The notes beneath the pieces were generated by a model that saw only the letters and a list, made by a program, of their open reading frames with translations, searched no databases and was not told where the DNA came from. A DNA stretch of 36,592 nt from Pleurotus ostreatus/Saccharomyces cerevisiae fusant (lineage: Eukaryota; Opisthokonta): NCBI GenBank assembly GCA_024196135.1, contig JAMQCK010000216.1, positions 1 to 36,592 of the forward strand, in the 5' to 3' direction. The position numbers and the translations under genes were made by a program. Positions 21,001 through 32,000 of the stretch are shown here, piece after piece. The number at the start of each line of letters is the position of its first letter. The stretch's first letter is position 1.

Positions 21001-22517
21001 GGGAAGAAGGATCGCGCGCATTATGCCCAGCCCCTTCGGCACCTTCCCATGCTGTCCATGATTCTGTCGTCAATGTAGGCGGAGGTGCTGAAAGCCGGAT
21101 CGAAAGCGATGAACCAGGACCTAGCAAGATTGGAAAGCGATTGCAGATTGAGTGTGAACCAATCATTCCAGCCGGGGTCTGCGCACCTTGACCTGTTGCA
21201 TCGGTGGCGGTAAGACTCGTCGCACCTGTGTCCATATGCCGATTTGCGCCACGAGGACTGGCCGTGGCTGAAGCTACCAATTGGTCAGCTGCTACAGTCG
21301 TAGATATATGACGCGCCAGAAATGTGGCATCGAAAGATCAACTAACCTATACCTGCGCTAGGTCCCCAAGGTCTCGGGACCTCCATATCCTCGACGTTGA
21401 GCAGGTTCGGGATAGAAGGCCGTATAACAGGGGGCGAGGGCTCATGCTGTGAGGCGATCCCCGTGCTCGACATTGGGGCGCTTGTCGGCGTCCAGGACGC
21501 TTGCTCGAGCTGAAGGTCTACTTGGGGAGGATGGTGATCGCGTCCTTCATCGCCTCTGTCGTGTTCGTCCCCTGAACTTGAAGGACCCGCTTCGCGCTCA
21601 CCAGCCAGAGGATACGCCGCCGTGCTAAAAAAACCACCCGCCACTGTTTGTCTGATCAAGGAATAGCGAGGTGGTATTTCCACCTCTTGCCGACCATCTC
21701 TATCCCGTAGAACGCGATATAAGCCTTGGGCATCGTGCCATATACCAGTGTGAAGGTTGCGAGTTCGGACATCGTCATATTCTTCGCTGTCGAGCTCGTC
21801 AACATCGACGTTTTCGCCAATGCTGTCATGAGCTGAGGTGTCGCTGTCGCTGCGAGTGGAGTCTTCGGAGTGCTCGATATTGAGGACAAGATCATCCTTG
21901 TCACCACCGTCAGCCGCAACGTCGCCATTGCGCTGTCCGCGATCTCCAACCTCGACGATAGCCCCATCCGCGGTGTCCTCTTCGCTACTGGAAGTATCCG
22001 CGGAATATCCATCGATTTGACGGACGTCTCTTGAAGAGCTTGTGCTGAGCGCGTCACTTAGAAGACCGCTGCAGCTCGAGGCGCCGCTTCGATGTCGAGG
22101 TGGGACGTTCTGTGATGGCACTCGCAGCGTGCGAGGATTCCAAAGGACCTCAGGGGCGGTCAAGGGCGACAAAGGATGACGTGGCAGCATAGTGGGAGAG
22201 CAGTTCGTTGGCCAGCAATGTCGAGCGGCGTGGAAGGGGGAAACCATAGGGGAGGCAAATGCGCCGAAGTACGACCACGGCGCAAAGGAACGCCCAGGCA
22301 TCTGGGGAAGGCCTTGAGGTGCTTGTAAAGGCGGGGATATGGGCCCCGATCGGGATGATAATGTGGATGGATGGGGTTGCTGAGGAGCGACCTCGTGGGG
22401 AGAAGGCGCTCGCCGTGCGGACTGTTCAGCTTCGCCAGACTGAGCGCGGGCATAGCTCAGGCGGCGACCGGTACGGGCACGCTCGCTGATTGGCTGCTCG
22501 TCGCTGTCGTTGTACAT
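18043..22517 (-). CDS. Large low-complexity orphan protein, probably nuclear
   Basis: I do not recognise this protein. The five exons are 22517-21347, 21273-20372, 20304-19897, 19823-19001 and 18899-18043. They join in frame to 1386 residues through 67-101 nt introns (the intron 1 donor could also lie a few nt upstream). Residues 1-170 are Pro/Ser-rich, followed by an acidic Ser-rich block (SSSEEDTADGA, VDVDELDSEEYDDV). Less disordered islands are near 265-310 (GIWHDAQGLYRVLRDRDGR), 692-880 (AREAYARAIEQGGPSLQDVI; CTPFILYVVHRSRDE; FFDSWNRAIA) and 1080-1120 (WSPIRYDDRRLGEDLRQILA, HHIMLSYPYWNPMPG). A KKGAKKGSKKGGKKGSKKGG tract, five PPVAGPSR-type octads and basic clusters (NRKRRR, AKKPKRR) near the end suggest nuclear localisation and nucleic-acid contact. 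Seen: continuity of frame over all introns. Function unknown. Confidence 0.7.
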
Positions 22518-23576
22518 GATGGTGACGCTGATAGATAGTGGTGGGATTTGGTATTGGAGGGGGATGCTCGTCGGTGTATAGATGAAGATACGAGACAGTT
22601 AACCTATCGACTGGCTATATGCTTTGTCGATTCGTGGCGCGTCCTGAGGCCTATGGCTCAAGAGTGAGGAGAGGGATGTGTTGATGAGAGGAAAGGCTAC
22701 CAATGCCAGCCTTATAAACCATTCCCTTCGAGTCTTCTCAGCGCCAACACATGTACAAATTCCTCCCACGCACGTACCTTCGCGTTAGCATCGCCGGATG
22801 GTCTGTGCGCTTTGCACTGCTTTCCTACGATGGCATGCTTTGGAATCAGCATCCCAAGCCTCGAAAGGAACCTTGCGCCCCAGGAGGATGCATATTGGCG
22901 CCCACTCGTAGGCGACACCCACATTGCTACCCCGGAGGGAACAATAGCAAGGTGTGTGTGATCCATTGTACATTGGATGAAAGGAGTGTAAACTGGTCTT
23001 TGAACGTGGGCGTCAGTCAATAGAACGCCGAAAGACAAGCAATAGAATACCTGAGAACAATCGATGCGTGCGCGAGCACGGAGTTCAGCATTTTGACCTG
23101 GAAAGTGAGTTATTGTGGCCTGAAGGAGAATACTAGGGTGGGCGAGCTCAACGATGATCAGCGGTCAGAGCCTGCGTTTTGTGCACCCACTGTCAACTGA
23201 ATGGGGAACAATTGCAACTGGAGGGAGAAGGTTGTACTGGCGTACCGCATGTGTTCGGGCTCCTGCTTGTAGCAGGGGTGCTCGCCGAAATCTCCACATT
23301 TGCGCGGAGTGATTGAAGCAGGATGAAGGTAGCGGGCCACAAATTCGCCTTGACGGTCGACTCGTCCGCGTCAGATAGTGGTTATACAAGGGATATGCGG
23401 GGTAAAACACTACTCATGTAGGCGAAGGGTACGCGTTCTGATGTCCGTCTGGCGAAAGCTGACGTGTTTAACTTCCGTCGTGTGTGCGTTTGCGAGGGAA
23501 GATGTAAGCGCCGGTGAGTGATAGAGCGCTTGACGGGGAGCGCGAAGGTCAGCGCAGAACTGGGGGTCAACACCAT
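22518..23576. other. Intergenic region with uncertain coding content
   Basis: About 1.06 kb between the orphan gene's start and the zinc-knuckle gene's stop, both on the minus strand. Part of it is open on the minus strand (see the entry for 22712-23164). Another protein-like stretch at about 23158-23360 (minus) reads EFVARYLHPASITPRKCG and CYKQEPEHMRYAST but ends in a stop, and I could not link it confidently to the other. No RNA gene or repeat was seen. Confidence 0.4.
22712..23164 (-). CDS. Uncertain open frame (151 codons, no ATG start)
   Basis: A minus-strand frame open from 23164 to the stop at 22714-22712, with no ATG in a starting position. It reads protein-like in places (VELAHPSILLQATITHFPGQ; SGRQYASSWGARFLSRLGML; VRAWEEFVHVLALRRLEGNG). 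An alternative splice at 23052-23002 (GTATTC...CAAAG) would instead lead into a second frame containing GSNVGVAYEWAPICILLGRK. I cannot tell which is right, or whether either is translated. It could be the last exon of a gene starting near 23.4 kb, or a gene remnant. No family recognised. Confidence 0.22.
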   Translation of the reverse strand, partial: PLIIVELAHPSILLQATITHFPGQNAELRARARIDCSQVFYCLSFGVLLTDAHVQRPVYTPFIQCTMDHTHLAIVPSGVAMWVSPTSGRQYASSWGARFLSRLGMLIPKHAIVGKQCKAHRPSGDANAKVRAWEEFVHVLALRRLEGNGL

Positions 23577-24169
23577 CTATCTGCGACGCTTGCGATCCCT
23601 CGAGCGCCCGCGCGAGGACGACGATGCGCTCGACCCCGAATCCGACTCGCTGTCCGAGTCTAAGTCTGACGACCTCGACGACCCCGAGCTCGACGAATCG
23701 CTATCTGAATCCGAATCTGACGCGCTTGACGCACTGCTGTCTCTGTTAAATCTGGTCAGCACGCGAACCCCACGAAATAGCACCAGCCCACGCACCTCCT
23801 CGCCCTCTTCCGCGGCTTCGCCCCATCCTGCCCTTTCCCCTTATCCTTCGCCTCCTTCCTCTCTCGCTCCTTCCGCTCCTTCTCCCTCTGCTCCAGAATC
23901 TTATTCGCCGTCCCCTCCTTCCGCTTGAACTCCTCGGGCACCTCAACGCTTGGAGTCGCGCCTAACGCTTTCAGTGCGGAGGGCCCGCCCTTCTTCGCTA
24001 GCGCCTTTGCCTGCTCCAGCTGTTGTGTTCGCGATGGTCTGCTGACGTAGGGCCGCGAGCCCTTGCAGTCGAAGATGAAGTGGCCCGTGCCCAGGCATTT
24101 TTGGCAGACGGTGCTCGGAGTGGCGCGAGGTCGAGAGTTAGAGGAGCGATGAGGTGCGTATTTGGACAT
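23577..24169 (-). CDS. ZCCHC10-like zinc-knuckle protein
   Basis: Small nuclear-type protein with one CCHC zinc knuckle, built like animal ZCCHC10: knuckle, a PSRT element, a charged coil, then a Ser/Asp/Arg tail. Exon 1 is 24169-23796 and exon 2 is 23742-23577 (53-nt intron), giving 179 residues. The knuckle is C22-x2-C25-x4-H30-x4-C35 (CQKCLGTGHFIFDC), followed by the family's SRPYVSRPSRTQQLEQA. Residues about 90-125 form a Lys/Glu-rich helix (EQREKERKERERKEAKDKGK). Exon 2 encodes only SD/SR-rich sequence ending RGRSRDRKRRR, resembling splicing-associated tails. Binding of RNA or single-stranded DNA is known for such knuckles; the exact role is unknown. It starts 273 bp from the POL12 stop, so its promoter lies in that gap. 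Confidence 0.88.
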
Positions 24170-24442
24170 GTCGGGTCGTTAGATGAGGGGCCCGAGGATG
24201 GGAAGATTTCCGTCTAACGAGCACACTGAGAGGATGACGGGAGGAGCCAGAGCGATGGCGTGGGAAAGTGACTTGATCGCTGTCAGCGACGATGACCGTG
24301 CTGGCCACAAAAGTACCAAGTGGCACCGACGGACAGGCTTGACATAGAGCTCTAGTACACTCAGAACAGAGCGCAGACATATGGACGATACGCTGGTAAC
24401 TTGGCTGGTTCTTACATATCTGGTTCACCATAATTACAGTCC

Positions 24443-27400
24443 CTAATGCGTCTTCACCTCTCCCTGCACCCTCCCCTCACCCGTCGCCCCGGGGTTCACC
24501 TGCAAGACTGCATGCCGACCCTTGGCAACATACGACGGGTTCACGGCCAGTGTGGTGTATGAGCTCGTCGGAGCAGCCGCGGATGATTCGGGGTACATTG
24601 TAGTGACGCGCTGACGATGAAAAAGCGTCAGCAAATCCATTCACAAACACTCACAAAAAGTGGGTATTCAAACGCCACGATACTCCACTCACCTTCGCCA
24701 TCTCCTTCAGCCTCGTCGGCACGATGAGCACGTCCGGCGCAGTCTGTTCCCAAGGGCGAGGTTCCCCGTCGCCTGACAGATCCTTGACGCCCTCACTCTC
24801 GGTTTTGCGTGCGCCATTGGGCTTCGCTTTCTCCGGCGAGTCCGTCGTCCCTATCGTCAGCCCACTCAAGTGCGCGACGTCGAGGTGTACGTCTTGGGGG
24901 TATGGGCCGGGGAAGAGGGGATAGAAGCTAGAGATGGGTGATCAGAAGGATGTTTGCAGAGGGGCCGACGAGGATAGATGAATGGAGAGACGCAGCGCAC
25001 CTCCTTTGCTCCAGCATTACCCTGTACAAGTTTGCGACCGGGTCACCCGCCTCGGGAGGTCCTGCGCCGCGCTTGAGGAGGCGTTCGGCCTAGTCAGAGT
25101 ATCAGTCGTGCTCATTTGGGGATGAGGGCATGAGTTGTCATGAACTCTGCTCACCTGCAAGTGGAACACCGTCTCCGCCGACGTGGCCGCGAAGGAGACG
25201 CCATTGATCGCGAAGCGCGCCGGGTTGGGCAGAAAGCGGATGCGCTGGAACGAGTGTCATTGAAATGTCACTTGCGACGATGAAGTCCCAGGAGGGAGGA
25301 GGGCGTGGGTTAATAAAGCAAGCCCGCCAGCTAATTGCATCCCTCCCTTGTGCGCCAAAAAGCCCAGAAGGAAAAACCCTTGCACTCACCTCATCAAACG
25401 CCTCAAACCCAGCCAGCTCCGCCTGCGGGAACGTCAAGTGATTGCTCAGCGCATCGCGCACGCTCGGGATGAGCAATGCGAGGCGGCCACCCTTGTTGCC
25501 TGCGGGCTTGCTTTCTCCTTCGCCTGCGTCTGTCGTATTCATATCAATGAGGCCCTCCCAACGCACAGCAGATACTGGACTCAGACGTACCTTCACCAGG
25601 AGTCGATTCGTTAGTACCGCCAACCGGGCCCACCCCATTCAGCCACCGCCTGAGTGGCATTAGGAAGCGCCGGAGGAACATGCGATGCAGCGGTTCGTCC
25701 GCGTCACCCGTCTTGATGAGCGGGTGCGCAGAGTCGAGGAAGGGGCCGAGCTGAAAGGGATGGGTTAGTAAGGGTGTATCGCTGCGCCAGTGGACCAAAG
25801 GATACGCAGGCGATTGATTCTCTCAACGAGGGCATAGGCCGAAAGAGCATATTAAGCAACTGCCCACTCACCAAAACTAGCACATCCACCGCCTCCTCCC
25901 GCAGCGATGCGAGCGCGCTCTGCCAAGGCGCGAAGTTTAGGTCGCTATCTGGCGTATAGGGACCGGCGAATACGGCCATGGTGAAAGGGGCGGAGGAGGA
26001 AGACGAAGGGGTAGGGTAAAGTGTTGAGGATGACGGGTTCGGTGCGAGACCGGAAGGGATGGAGGTGAAGTAGCCAGGTGGTGGGGGGAGTGGGGGCAGC
26101 TGTGGGACGTGTCAGTCGAGTTCTGGATGAGAGGCGGGACGATACGCCTCGGGATGCAAGAGCGTGAATGGAGAAGCAATACTCACCACCAATGCCTCCT
26201 CCGCCACAAATGTCCCTGCGCCATTCCTGCCCCTCAACGCCACAATCGCGCCCGGGAACAGGGCTAACGGCGCCCCGGGGATGGTGACGATAGGTGCGGG
26301 CGTTCGTTTGCTCTTCTTTTGCGAGGGTGTGCTGGATTCTGAGGGTCATTCGCGAATCAGTTGGGCCACGGTCACAAATCGCCATGCGCACTTACCTGAC
26401 TCTTGATCCGCACCGTTCGCTTCTGCATTAGCTGACTCCTGACTCGCTTCTGCATTACCTTCACCGGCCTGCGCGCTTGGTGAAAGGGCCGAAGTATTGT
26501 CGACCGCGGGTTGAGCCCCCCCACTCGCCCTCCCCACCACCCTGAACCCCTCCGCAAGCCGTAGTGGGGCGCCGCCCACTACACCAAGGTAGCGGGCGGT
26601 CTCAATTCGCAGAGTACTGTCGGCGAGCTTGGCCCCGTCGGTGTCGGAAGTGATGCGCCCGACGACGAGTGTGAGGTCCTGCGAGACGGTTAACCAAAGA
26701 GCAGAGGTAGGGCTGACGGGCGTAGGAAGATCAAGATGCGCGTCGGAGGTAATATAAGACAAGGGTGGCGAAGTAAGAGAAAAAATGGAAAGGGATTGAG
26801 AAGACGTACGGATGATTTTGAGGCTGGATCCTCAGGTGGACCGATCCCGTAGTGGTCTTGGATGAGGTTCACGAAGGCCTCGATGCGGTCGTCGAGGGCG
26901 ATGGAGCGGTCGTGGATGGTGGAGTACATGTAGCGATCTTGGGGTGGGATAACGCGAAGGGACAGAGGAAGGCGAAGATGCCGTTGTAAGAGGAGAATAT
27001 TCGTGGACAACGGAGTCCATTGAGGGAGGGAGAAAAACAGATCAGCAAGACGCATCCATGACCAGGAAATAGACCACTCACAAGCCCTCGCCTTCTTCGC
27101 CGCCTCACTCATGTCCGGGCCCACAAAGTGCAAGTGTGCAGCCCTCGCCGAGCTACTTGTGCCCACGATTGTAGACGAAGTCGAACTCGGGCCAGCCACA
27201 GGCATATCCACGTCCATGGGCTCCGCCTTCACCGGCGCCGCCCTGCCGCGCTGAGCAAAAGGGGGCAGCGGGCGCGAGCCGCTCGAGCTTATGCCCATCG
27301 CGCGCATTCCAGGTAGTGCGCGCGGCGTGCCCCTCGTCGCCGCCGGCGCACGCGTCTTCGCGCGCTGGCGCTCCTCGTCCGCGAGCTTGCGGTGGAGACT

Positions 27401-27673
27401 GGCGCGGATGGCGTTGAGCTTGTCAGCGTCAAAGGCGGGCGGTTTCCCGCGGATGTCCTTGCCCATCTCCCATTTCATGGCCTCCCATTTCCAGAGGAAG
27501 CTGTCGGCGTCGAGGCCGTGGTGGGTGCAGAGTTGGACACCTGGATGGGGGGCGTGGTCAATGAAGTTGGTGCGGAGACGGGGAAACGTATGCGCACTTT
27601 CATCAAGCAGCTCGTTGTTGTTGGCGAGGTCGTCACCGAACTTTTCCTTGAGCTCGTCGCGTAGCGCGTCCAT
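24443..27673 (-). CDS. POL12: DNA polymerase alpha subunit B
   Basis: Regulatory B subunit of the polymerase alpha-primase complex, which starts DNA synthesis in the nucleus. The twelve exons are 27673-27598, 27540-27082, 26937-26810, 26678-26396, 26338-26187, 26099-25872, 25750-25591, 25529-25390, 25244-25155, 25089-25001, 24927-24693 and 24610-24443, giving 735 residues. The N-terminal helical domain has MDALRDELKEKFG and CTHHGLDADSFLWKWEAMKW. A disordered Ser/Pro linker leads to RYMYSTIHDRSIALDDRIEA. An OB-fold follows (DLTLVVGRITSDTDGAKLAD; LFPGAIVALRGRNG). The inactive phosphoesterase domain has FAGPYTPDSDLNFAPW, GPFLDSAHPLI, RLALLIPSVRDAL and RFAINGVSFAATS. The C-terminus has FYPLFPGP and a VNPSYVAKG-like end. 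Introns 2, 3, 6 and 8 are longer (121-145 nt), so those boundaries are the least certain. Transcribed divergently from DAD1. Confidence 0.94.
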
Positions 27674-27789
27674 GACGGTGGATGTAATGTTGTAGATCGC
27701 GATCGCGGCGCGTCCTGTCACGATGTGACGCTGCGTGTCGCGCGCCGCCGCCGTTGCACAAGACCACCAACAGACAAACACTCTGAGCC
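27674..27789. promoter_or_regulatory. Shared bidirectional promoter of POL12 and DAD1
   Basis: Only 116 bp separate the two divergent start codons, so both promoters must overlap here or reach into the genes. No obvious TATA box. Both products act in the S/M part of the cell cycle, so joint control is plausible but is inference. An MCB word (ACGCGT) is not present; GCGATCGCGGCGCG is. Confidence 0.45.
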
Positions 27790-28222
27790 ATGTCTATATC
27801 GCGACCTGAAGATGATCAGTCCTTCTTCACTAGGGAGCGGGAGCGCCTCTCGCGTGAGATCGCTATCGTGAGTTGCACTGGAACAGGCAGAATCGACCTT
27901 GATCTGATCGACTCCTCTCGACTGCTTTCCTTACTCTTGCGCTCACGCTGTCATGACTGTCCTATAGTCTCTGGAGTCCCTTCTCTCCTCTACCAATGGA
28001 CTCAACCGACATCTCGAGGAAGCCCTTGGCATGACGAAGGAGTACGACACCGTTGCTGCTCTATGGGGAGCTTTCCACGAAATGATGCGTGGACCCAATG
28101 CTGGCGATGTGACCGCGACGAGCGAAGACGTTCCTGTGGCTGGTATTCCCGGTACTGGAGGGCATCATGTTGTTGCTACCACGCCCGCGGCGAAGGAGAA
28201 GAAGAGAGAGGAAGAGGAGTGA
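27790..28222 (+). CDS. DAD1: DASH/Dam1 complex subunit Dad1
   Basis: Subunit of the fungal DASH (Dam1) kinetochore ring that couples chromosomes to microtubule ends. Exon 1 is 27790-27867 and exon 2 is 27968-28222. The 100-nt intron (GTGAGT...CTATAG) joins EIAI to SLESLLSSTNGLNRHLEEAL. The product has 110 residues. The family signature is clear: SFFTRERERLSREI, then NGLNRHLEEALGMTKEYDTV and AALWGAFHEMM. The C-terminal 45 residues are a disordered, lysine/glutamate-rich tail (AAKEKKREEEE), longer than in the yeast protein. The ATG chosen is the only one ahead of the conserved FFxxERxRL motif. It lies head to head with POL12. Confidence 0.93.
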
Positions 28223-29023
28223 GGTTGCTCAATGCTCAATGAGGTGCGCGCCTATCTTGCTTCATCTGTGTACGTCTCTTAACGTCTGCTCCAGCGTTAC
28301 CCTCCTTAAACAAGGCATTGTACGATATGATTGCAAGCCCAGCGCCGGATCCGGCCCCATCATCAGAGCGCTTTCGATAGCTGCCCTCTCGTGATGTGCT
28401 CGCCAGTTCAACCCAGAGAATGCTGCGCAGCCGGACGGACGCCGCGCGCCGTTCTCCCGCCTGAGCTGGGCGGAAAGCGCGACCTCATTGCATTTGCAAG
28501 CAAGTAACACCACACACCGAAGCCCTCTAAGAGCACTTGTATTCCGATCTATACCTTCGGGCGATGTTACTGTATATCTAGTCGTGCTTTGCCGTATACA
28601 ATCATATTGCTACAGCTTGGTTTATGGAATCTCAGAATCCGACGGTGGCGCTCGCTTTGCTTGTCCATATTTGTCCGCGCTTGCACTATTTTGCTGAATT
28701 TCCCACGGCCGCTTACCGCGCACTGCGTCCGCGCCTTCTGCCTAACTTTCATGTGAACGATGTTGCCTTTCCCTCAGCGCAATAATTTCTTGTCTATGTA
28801 AAGCTTTGTACAGCGAGCTCCTGATACACCAAGCATCGATATCAATACCGCTTGATCAGCGCAGCCAGGGCGCGCGCCCGGTACGGCTGCCGCGGGAAAC
28901 GTCCCATGGCCAGGGCGCAACAGGGCGAGATGAACAAGCTGCATCAGCTGCAACTGCAACAGGGGTGCAAATGAGGATGCCTGTACTGGGGCATACGAAG
29001 ACTGCCTGTTCTTGACGCTCATC
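28223..29023 (+). other. Leader/intergenic region upstream of the STAND gene
   Basis: About 0.8 kb between the DAD1 stop and the STAND protein ATG. Nothing with gene structure was found. Near the STAND start are two tiny overlapping upstream frames, 28930-28974 (14 codons) and 28971-29015 (14 codons), sharing ATGA. If the transcript starts upstream they would be uORFs. Confidence 0.4.
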
Positions 29024-32000
29024 ATGGCGCCAGCTCTGAAGGGGGCGGATTTGAAGGCTGCTAGCCCGGGACAGGCGAACGGGCAGCCTAGCGCTGACCG
29101 CCCGGCGTTGTATAATTTGAGATGTGAGTAGGCCTCAATTAGAGGATCACCTCTTTTCTCCCACTGTCTCCCATTGATGGCTGCAAGAGTGCTTTCCTGA
29201 CTACCACCTCACAGACCTTCCGAGTCCCAGCTTCCTCCCCCAGATACCCGCGAAGAAAGTGAGCAGGCTCGCGCGAGCTTTGCACCTGGATTTCGGTGGT
29301 GGGAAGTCCAAGGACAAGAAGGCCAATTATAGGAAAATATACGCTACCTTCACCCTCGAGGATGGCGACTCGGAGGGTATGAAACCCGTACCAGCGAACG
29401 AAGGCAAGAGGCCCGCATCAGCAAACAACGAAAGCAAGCGCTGCGACCTCGGCGAGAAGGAAGTCTCTATAGACTTGTGAGTCAGACGCATCTCGGGGAA
29501 TTGTGGCCGAGCTCGTCACCTTCACACCTTCATTTACTGACGTACAACTTGAATTAGCTCTGCCCGAGGAACGTCAAAGCTCATGGTCGCCCTTTATGCC
29601 GGAGGAAGCAAGGGCAAAGACGATCTCCTCGCCTCAAAAGAGTGCGAAATGAAGGCGCTGGCAACAAAGAAGCAGCCAGTATCCGGTTCGTCATCCATCT
29701 CGTTCAATTATCATTTGCTTGTGTCCCGCTGCGCACGCGCTATACCCATCTTCTCGACGTGCCTGCAATACTCGACCTTACGTGCATTCATCTAACCTTT
29801 GATCCCCAAGTAACCCTCAACATCGTCGACATATCTCTTCTGAGCCAGCCTCCTCGGCTGGCGCTCGACGTCAAGGTGGAGAGAATGGGACAGATCGATA
29901 CGAAGGAGCTCGCAGAACCATTGACTTTTCCGGAGAAGTGGACGAAGATGGAGAGGCATGTTAGGGCGTTGCTGGCGATTGGGGATGTGTTGTCGGAGGT
30001 ACGACCCTTCACATCACTGTTATAAGTCGAGTTTTGTTGCTGAAGAGACTATAGATGGACCCTCGCGCAAAGATGGTCATCTCGCTCCTGAACCTCGGAT
30101 TCGAGGTGAGTAATCCAACTACGCACGCTCGTTTTCTGACCATGAAACTTTTCAATCATGCGAGCTACGCTAACCCCCACCCCAGGCCTTCAGCGACCGC
30201 CTCAAGCGCAACGACGCCATTCTCGCCCTCATCGACGACATAAGCGCGGCCATCCAGGTCACCATCGACCGCGACGATCCCCAGTTCGAGGAGCAGAGGG
30301 AGAAGCAGCGGGAGACGCGCGATGCGCTGATTATGGAGATCTACTGCTGCTTGGCTTTTGTAAGGTCGTTGAGTGGGGTGGGGGTGGGTAAGTGTCTCTG
30401 GCAGGGGTAAGCGATGGACTGTGTCCTGACAGAACCCAAACCATAGTGAAGAGACTATCGACGGAAACGAGCGAGCGGGTGGAATCGCTGTCGAAGAGCT
30501 TGAAAACGTTTATATTCGAGGTGGAGACGAAGGGGCATCTGGATACGCAGCTGGCTGTCTTCAGGACGGAGAAGCTGGCGAAAGAACTTGGTAAGGTTTT
30601 TTTCATGTTAGTCCTTCACCCTCGCTGAACTCTTGTGCACACAGTCGACGAGAGGATCTTAGGCTCCTTACCCGCCGCGAAGGACGTCCAGCCCGGTTCA
30701 ATGAAAAGCTGCGCTCCCGGCACGCGCGTCGAGCTGCTTCGCGAGATTGAAGATTGGGCTTTCAACCCCGATGGCAAGCGCGCTTACTTCCTATACGGCG
30801 CTGCGGGCAAGGGTAAGTCAGCGGTGGCGCACGCTGTTGCCCTGCGGTTGCGCGCCTCGGGCGCCCTTACCCCATTCTTTGCCTTCGACCGAACCACGCG
30901 CGACCGCGAAGCCTATCAGCTGTTCCCAACGCTCGGCGTCCAGCTGGCGAGAAGGAACAAGGCCTACCACGACAAGCTGTGCAAGATGGATCCGGACGAT
31001 CTGGGTACGCGCGATATCAAGGATCAGATGGGGCACTTGGTCATGGACTTGTTGGGTGCGGACGATACGGTCCTCGTCCCCGTCGTCTTCGTCATCGACG
31101 CGCTTGACGAGTGCCTGGACTCGGATGCGATCGACGAGGCGCGGAGTACAAGGCTCGCCGAAGAGCGCCGCACGCTCCTCGAGTGCCTCCGGCAATGCAT
31201 CCTCACTGACCGCCTCCCGTATAATGTTCGCTTCCTCATCACCGGCCGCCCGGACGACGACATCCGCACCTACCTCGCCTCGTCGCAGAGCCTCCCCATC
31301 ACCCTCTCCTCCATCGACGACGCGCGCGGCACCGAAAACGACATCCGCCTCTTCGTGCGCGAGAGGCTGACGGGAACGCCCGTCGCGCACATGGCCGACG
31401 ACGTCGCGAGGGCCGCGCAGACCCTTTTCGAGTGCGCTGCGCTCCTCTGCCGCGAGCTCACCAAAGTCAAAAGCCCGAAGCGCGCCGCCCCGCGCGGTGA
31501 CCTCGTCGCCCGCGTGATGCGAGCCCCGGGGCAGGCGCTGTATACGACGTACCGCGCGATCCTGGAGATGCACTTCGATGCGGAGGATGAGGAGGGGATG
31601 GAGGTTTACCGCCGCATCCTGACGTGGATCCTTCTTGTGCAAAGTCCGCAACGGCGGGCGGTGTTTGCTGGGTTTGCTGGCGTGCTGCTTCCGGGGGTGG
31701 AGGTGGCGGATATCCTGAGCGGGCTCGGATCGTTGTTGATGGGCACGGTCGAGGAGCACGATCAGCCCGTTCGTCCGCTCCATACGTCGTTTCGGGACTT
31801 CCTTCTGGACGCGAGTGCGGGTGGGCCTTTCGCCATTGATCTGCGAGCCGAGTCGCATGCGGATCTGGCGGATGCGTGTCTGTGCATTTTGAACGGCGAG
31901 CTGCGCTTCAATATCTGCCAGCTGCCCACTTCGTTCTCGCTCAATGAGGATATTGCCGACCTTCCCGAGCGCATCGAACAGAACATGAGCTTGAGCCTGC

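Noticed and set aside
28986..29013. EDCLFLT-like reading just before the STAND start, resembling the carboxylesterase EDCLFLN motif
   Set aside because: Only six residues match, with no other esterase sequence nearby, so it is coincidence.
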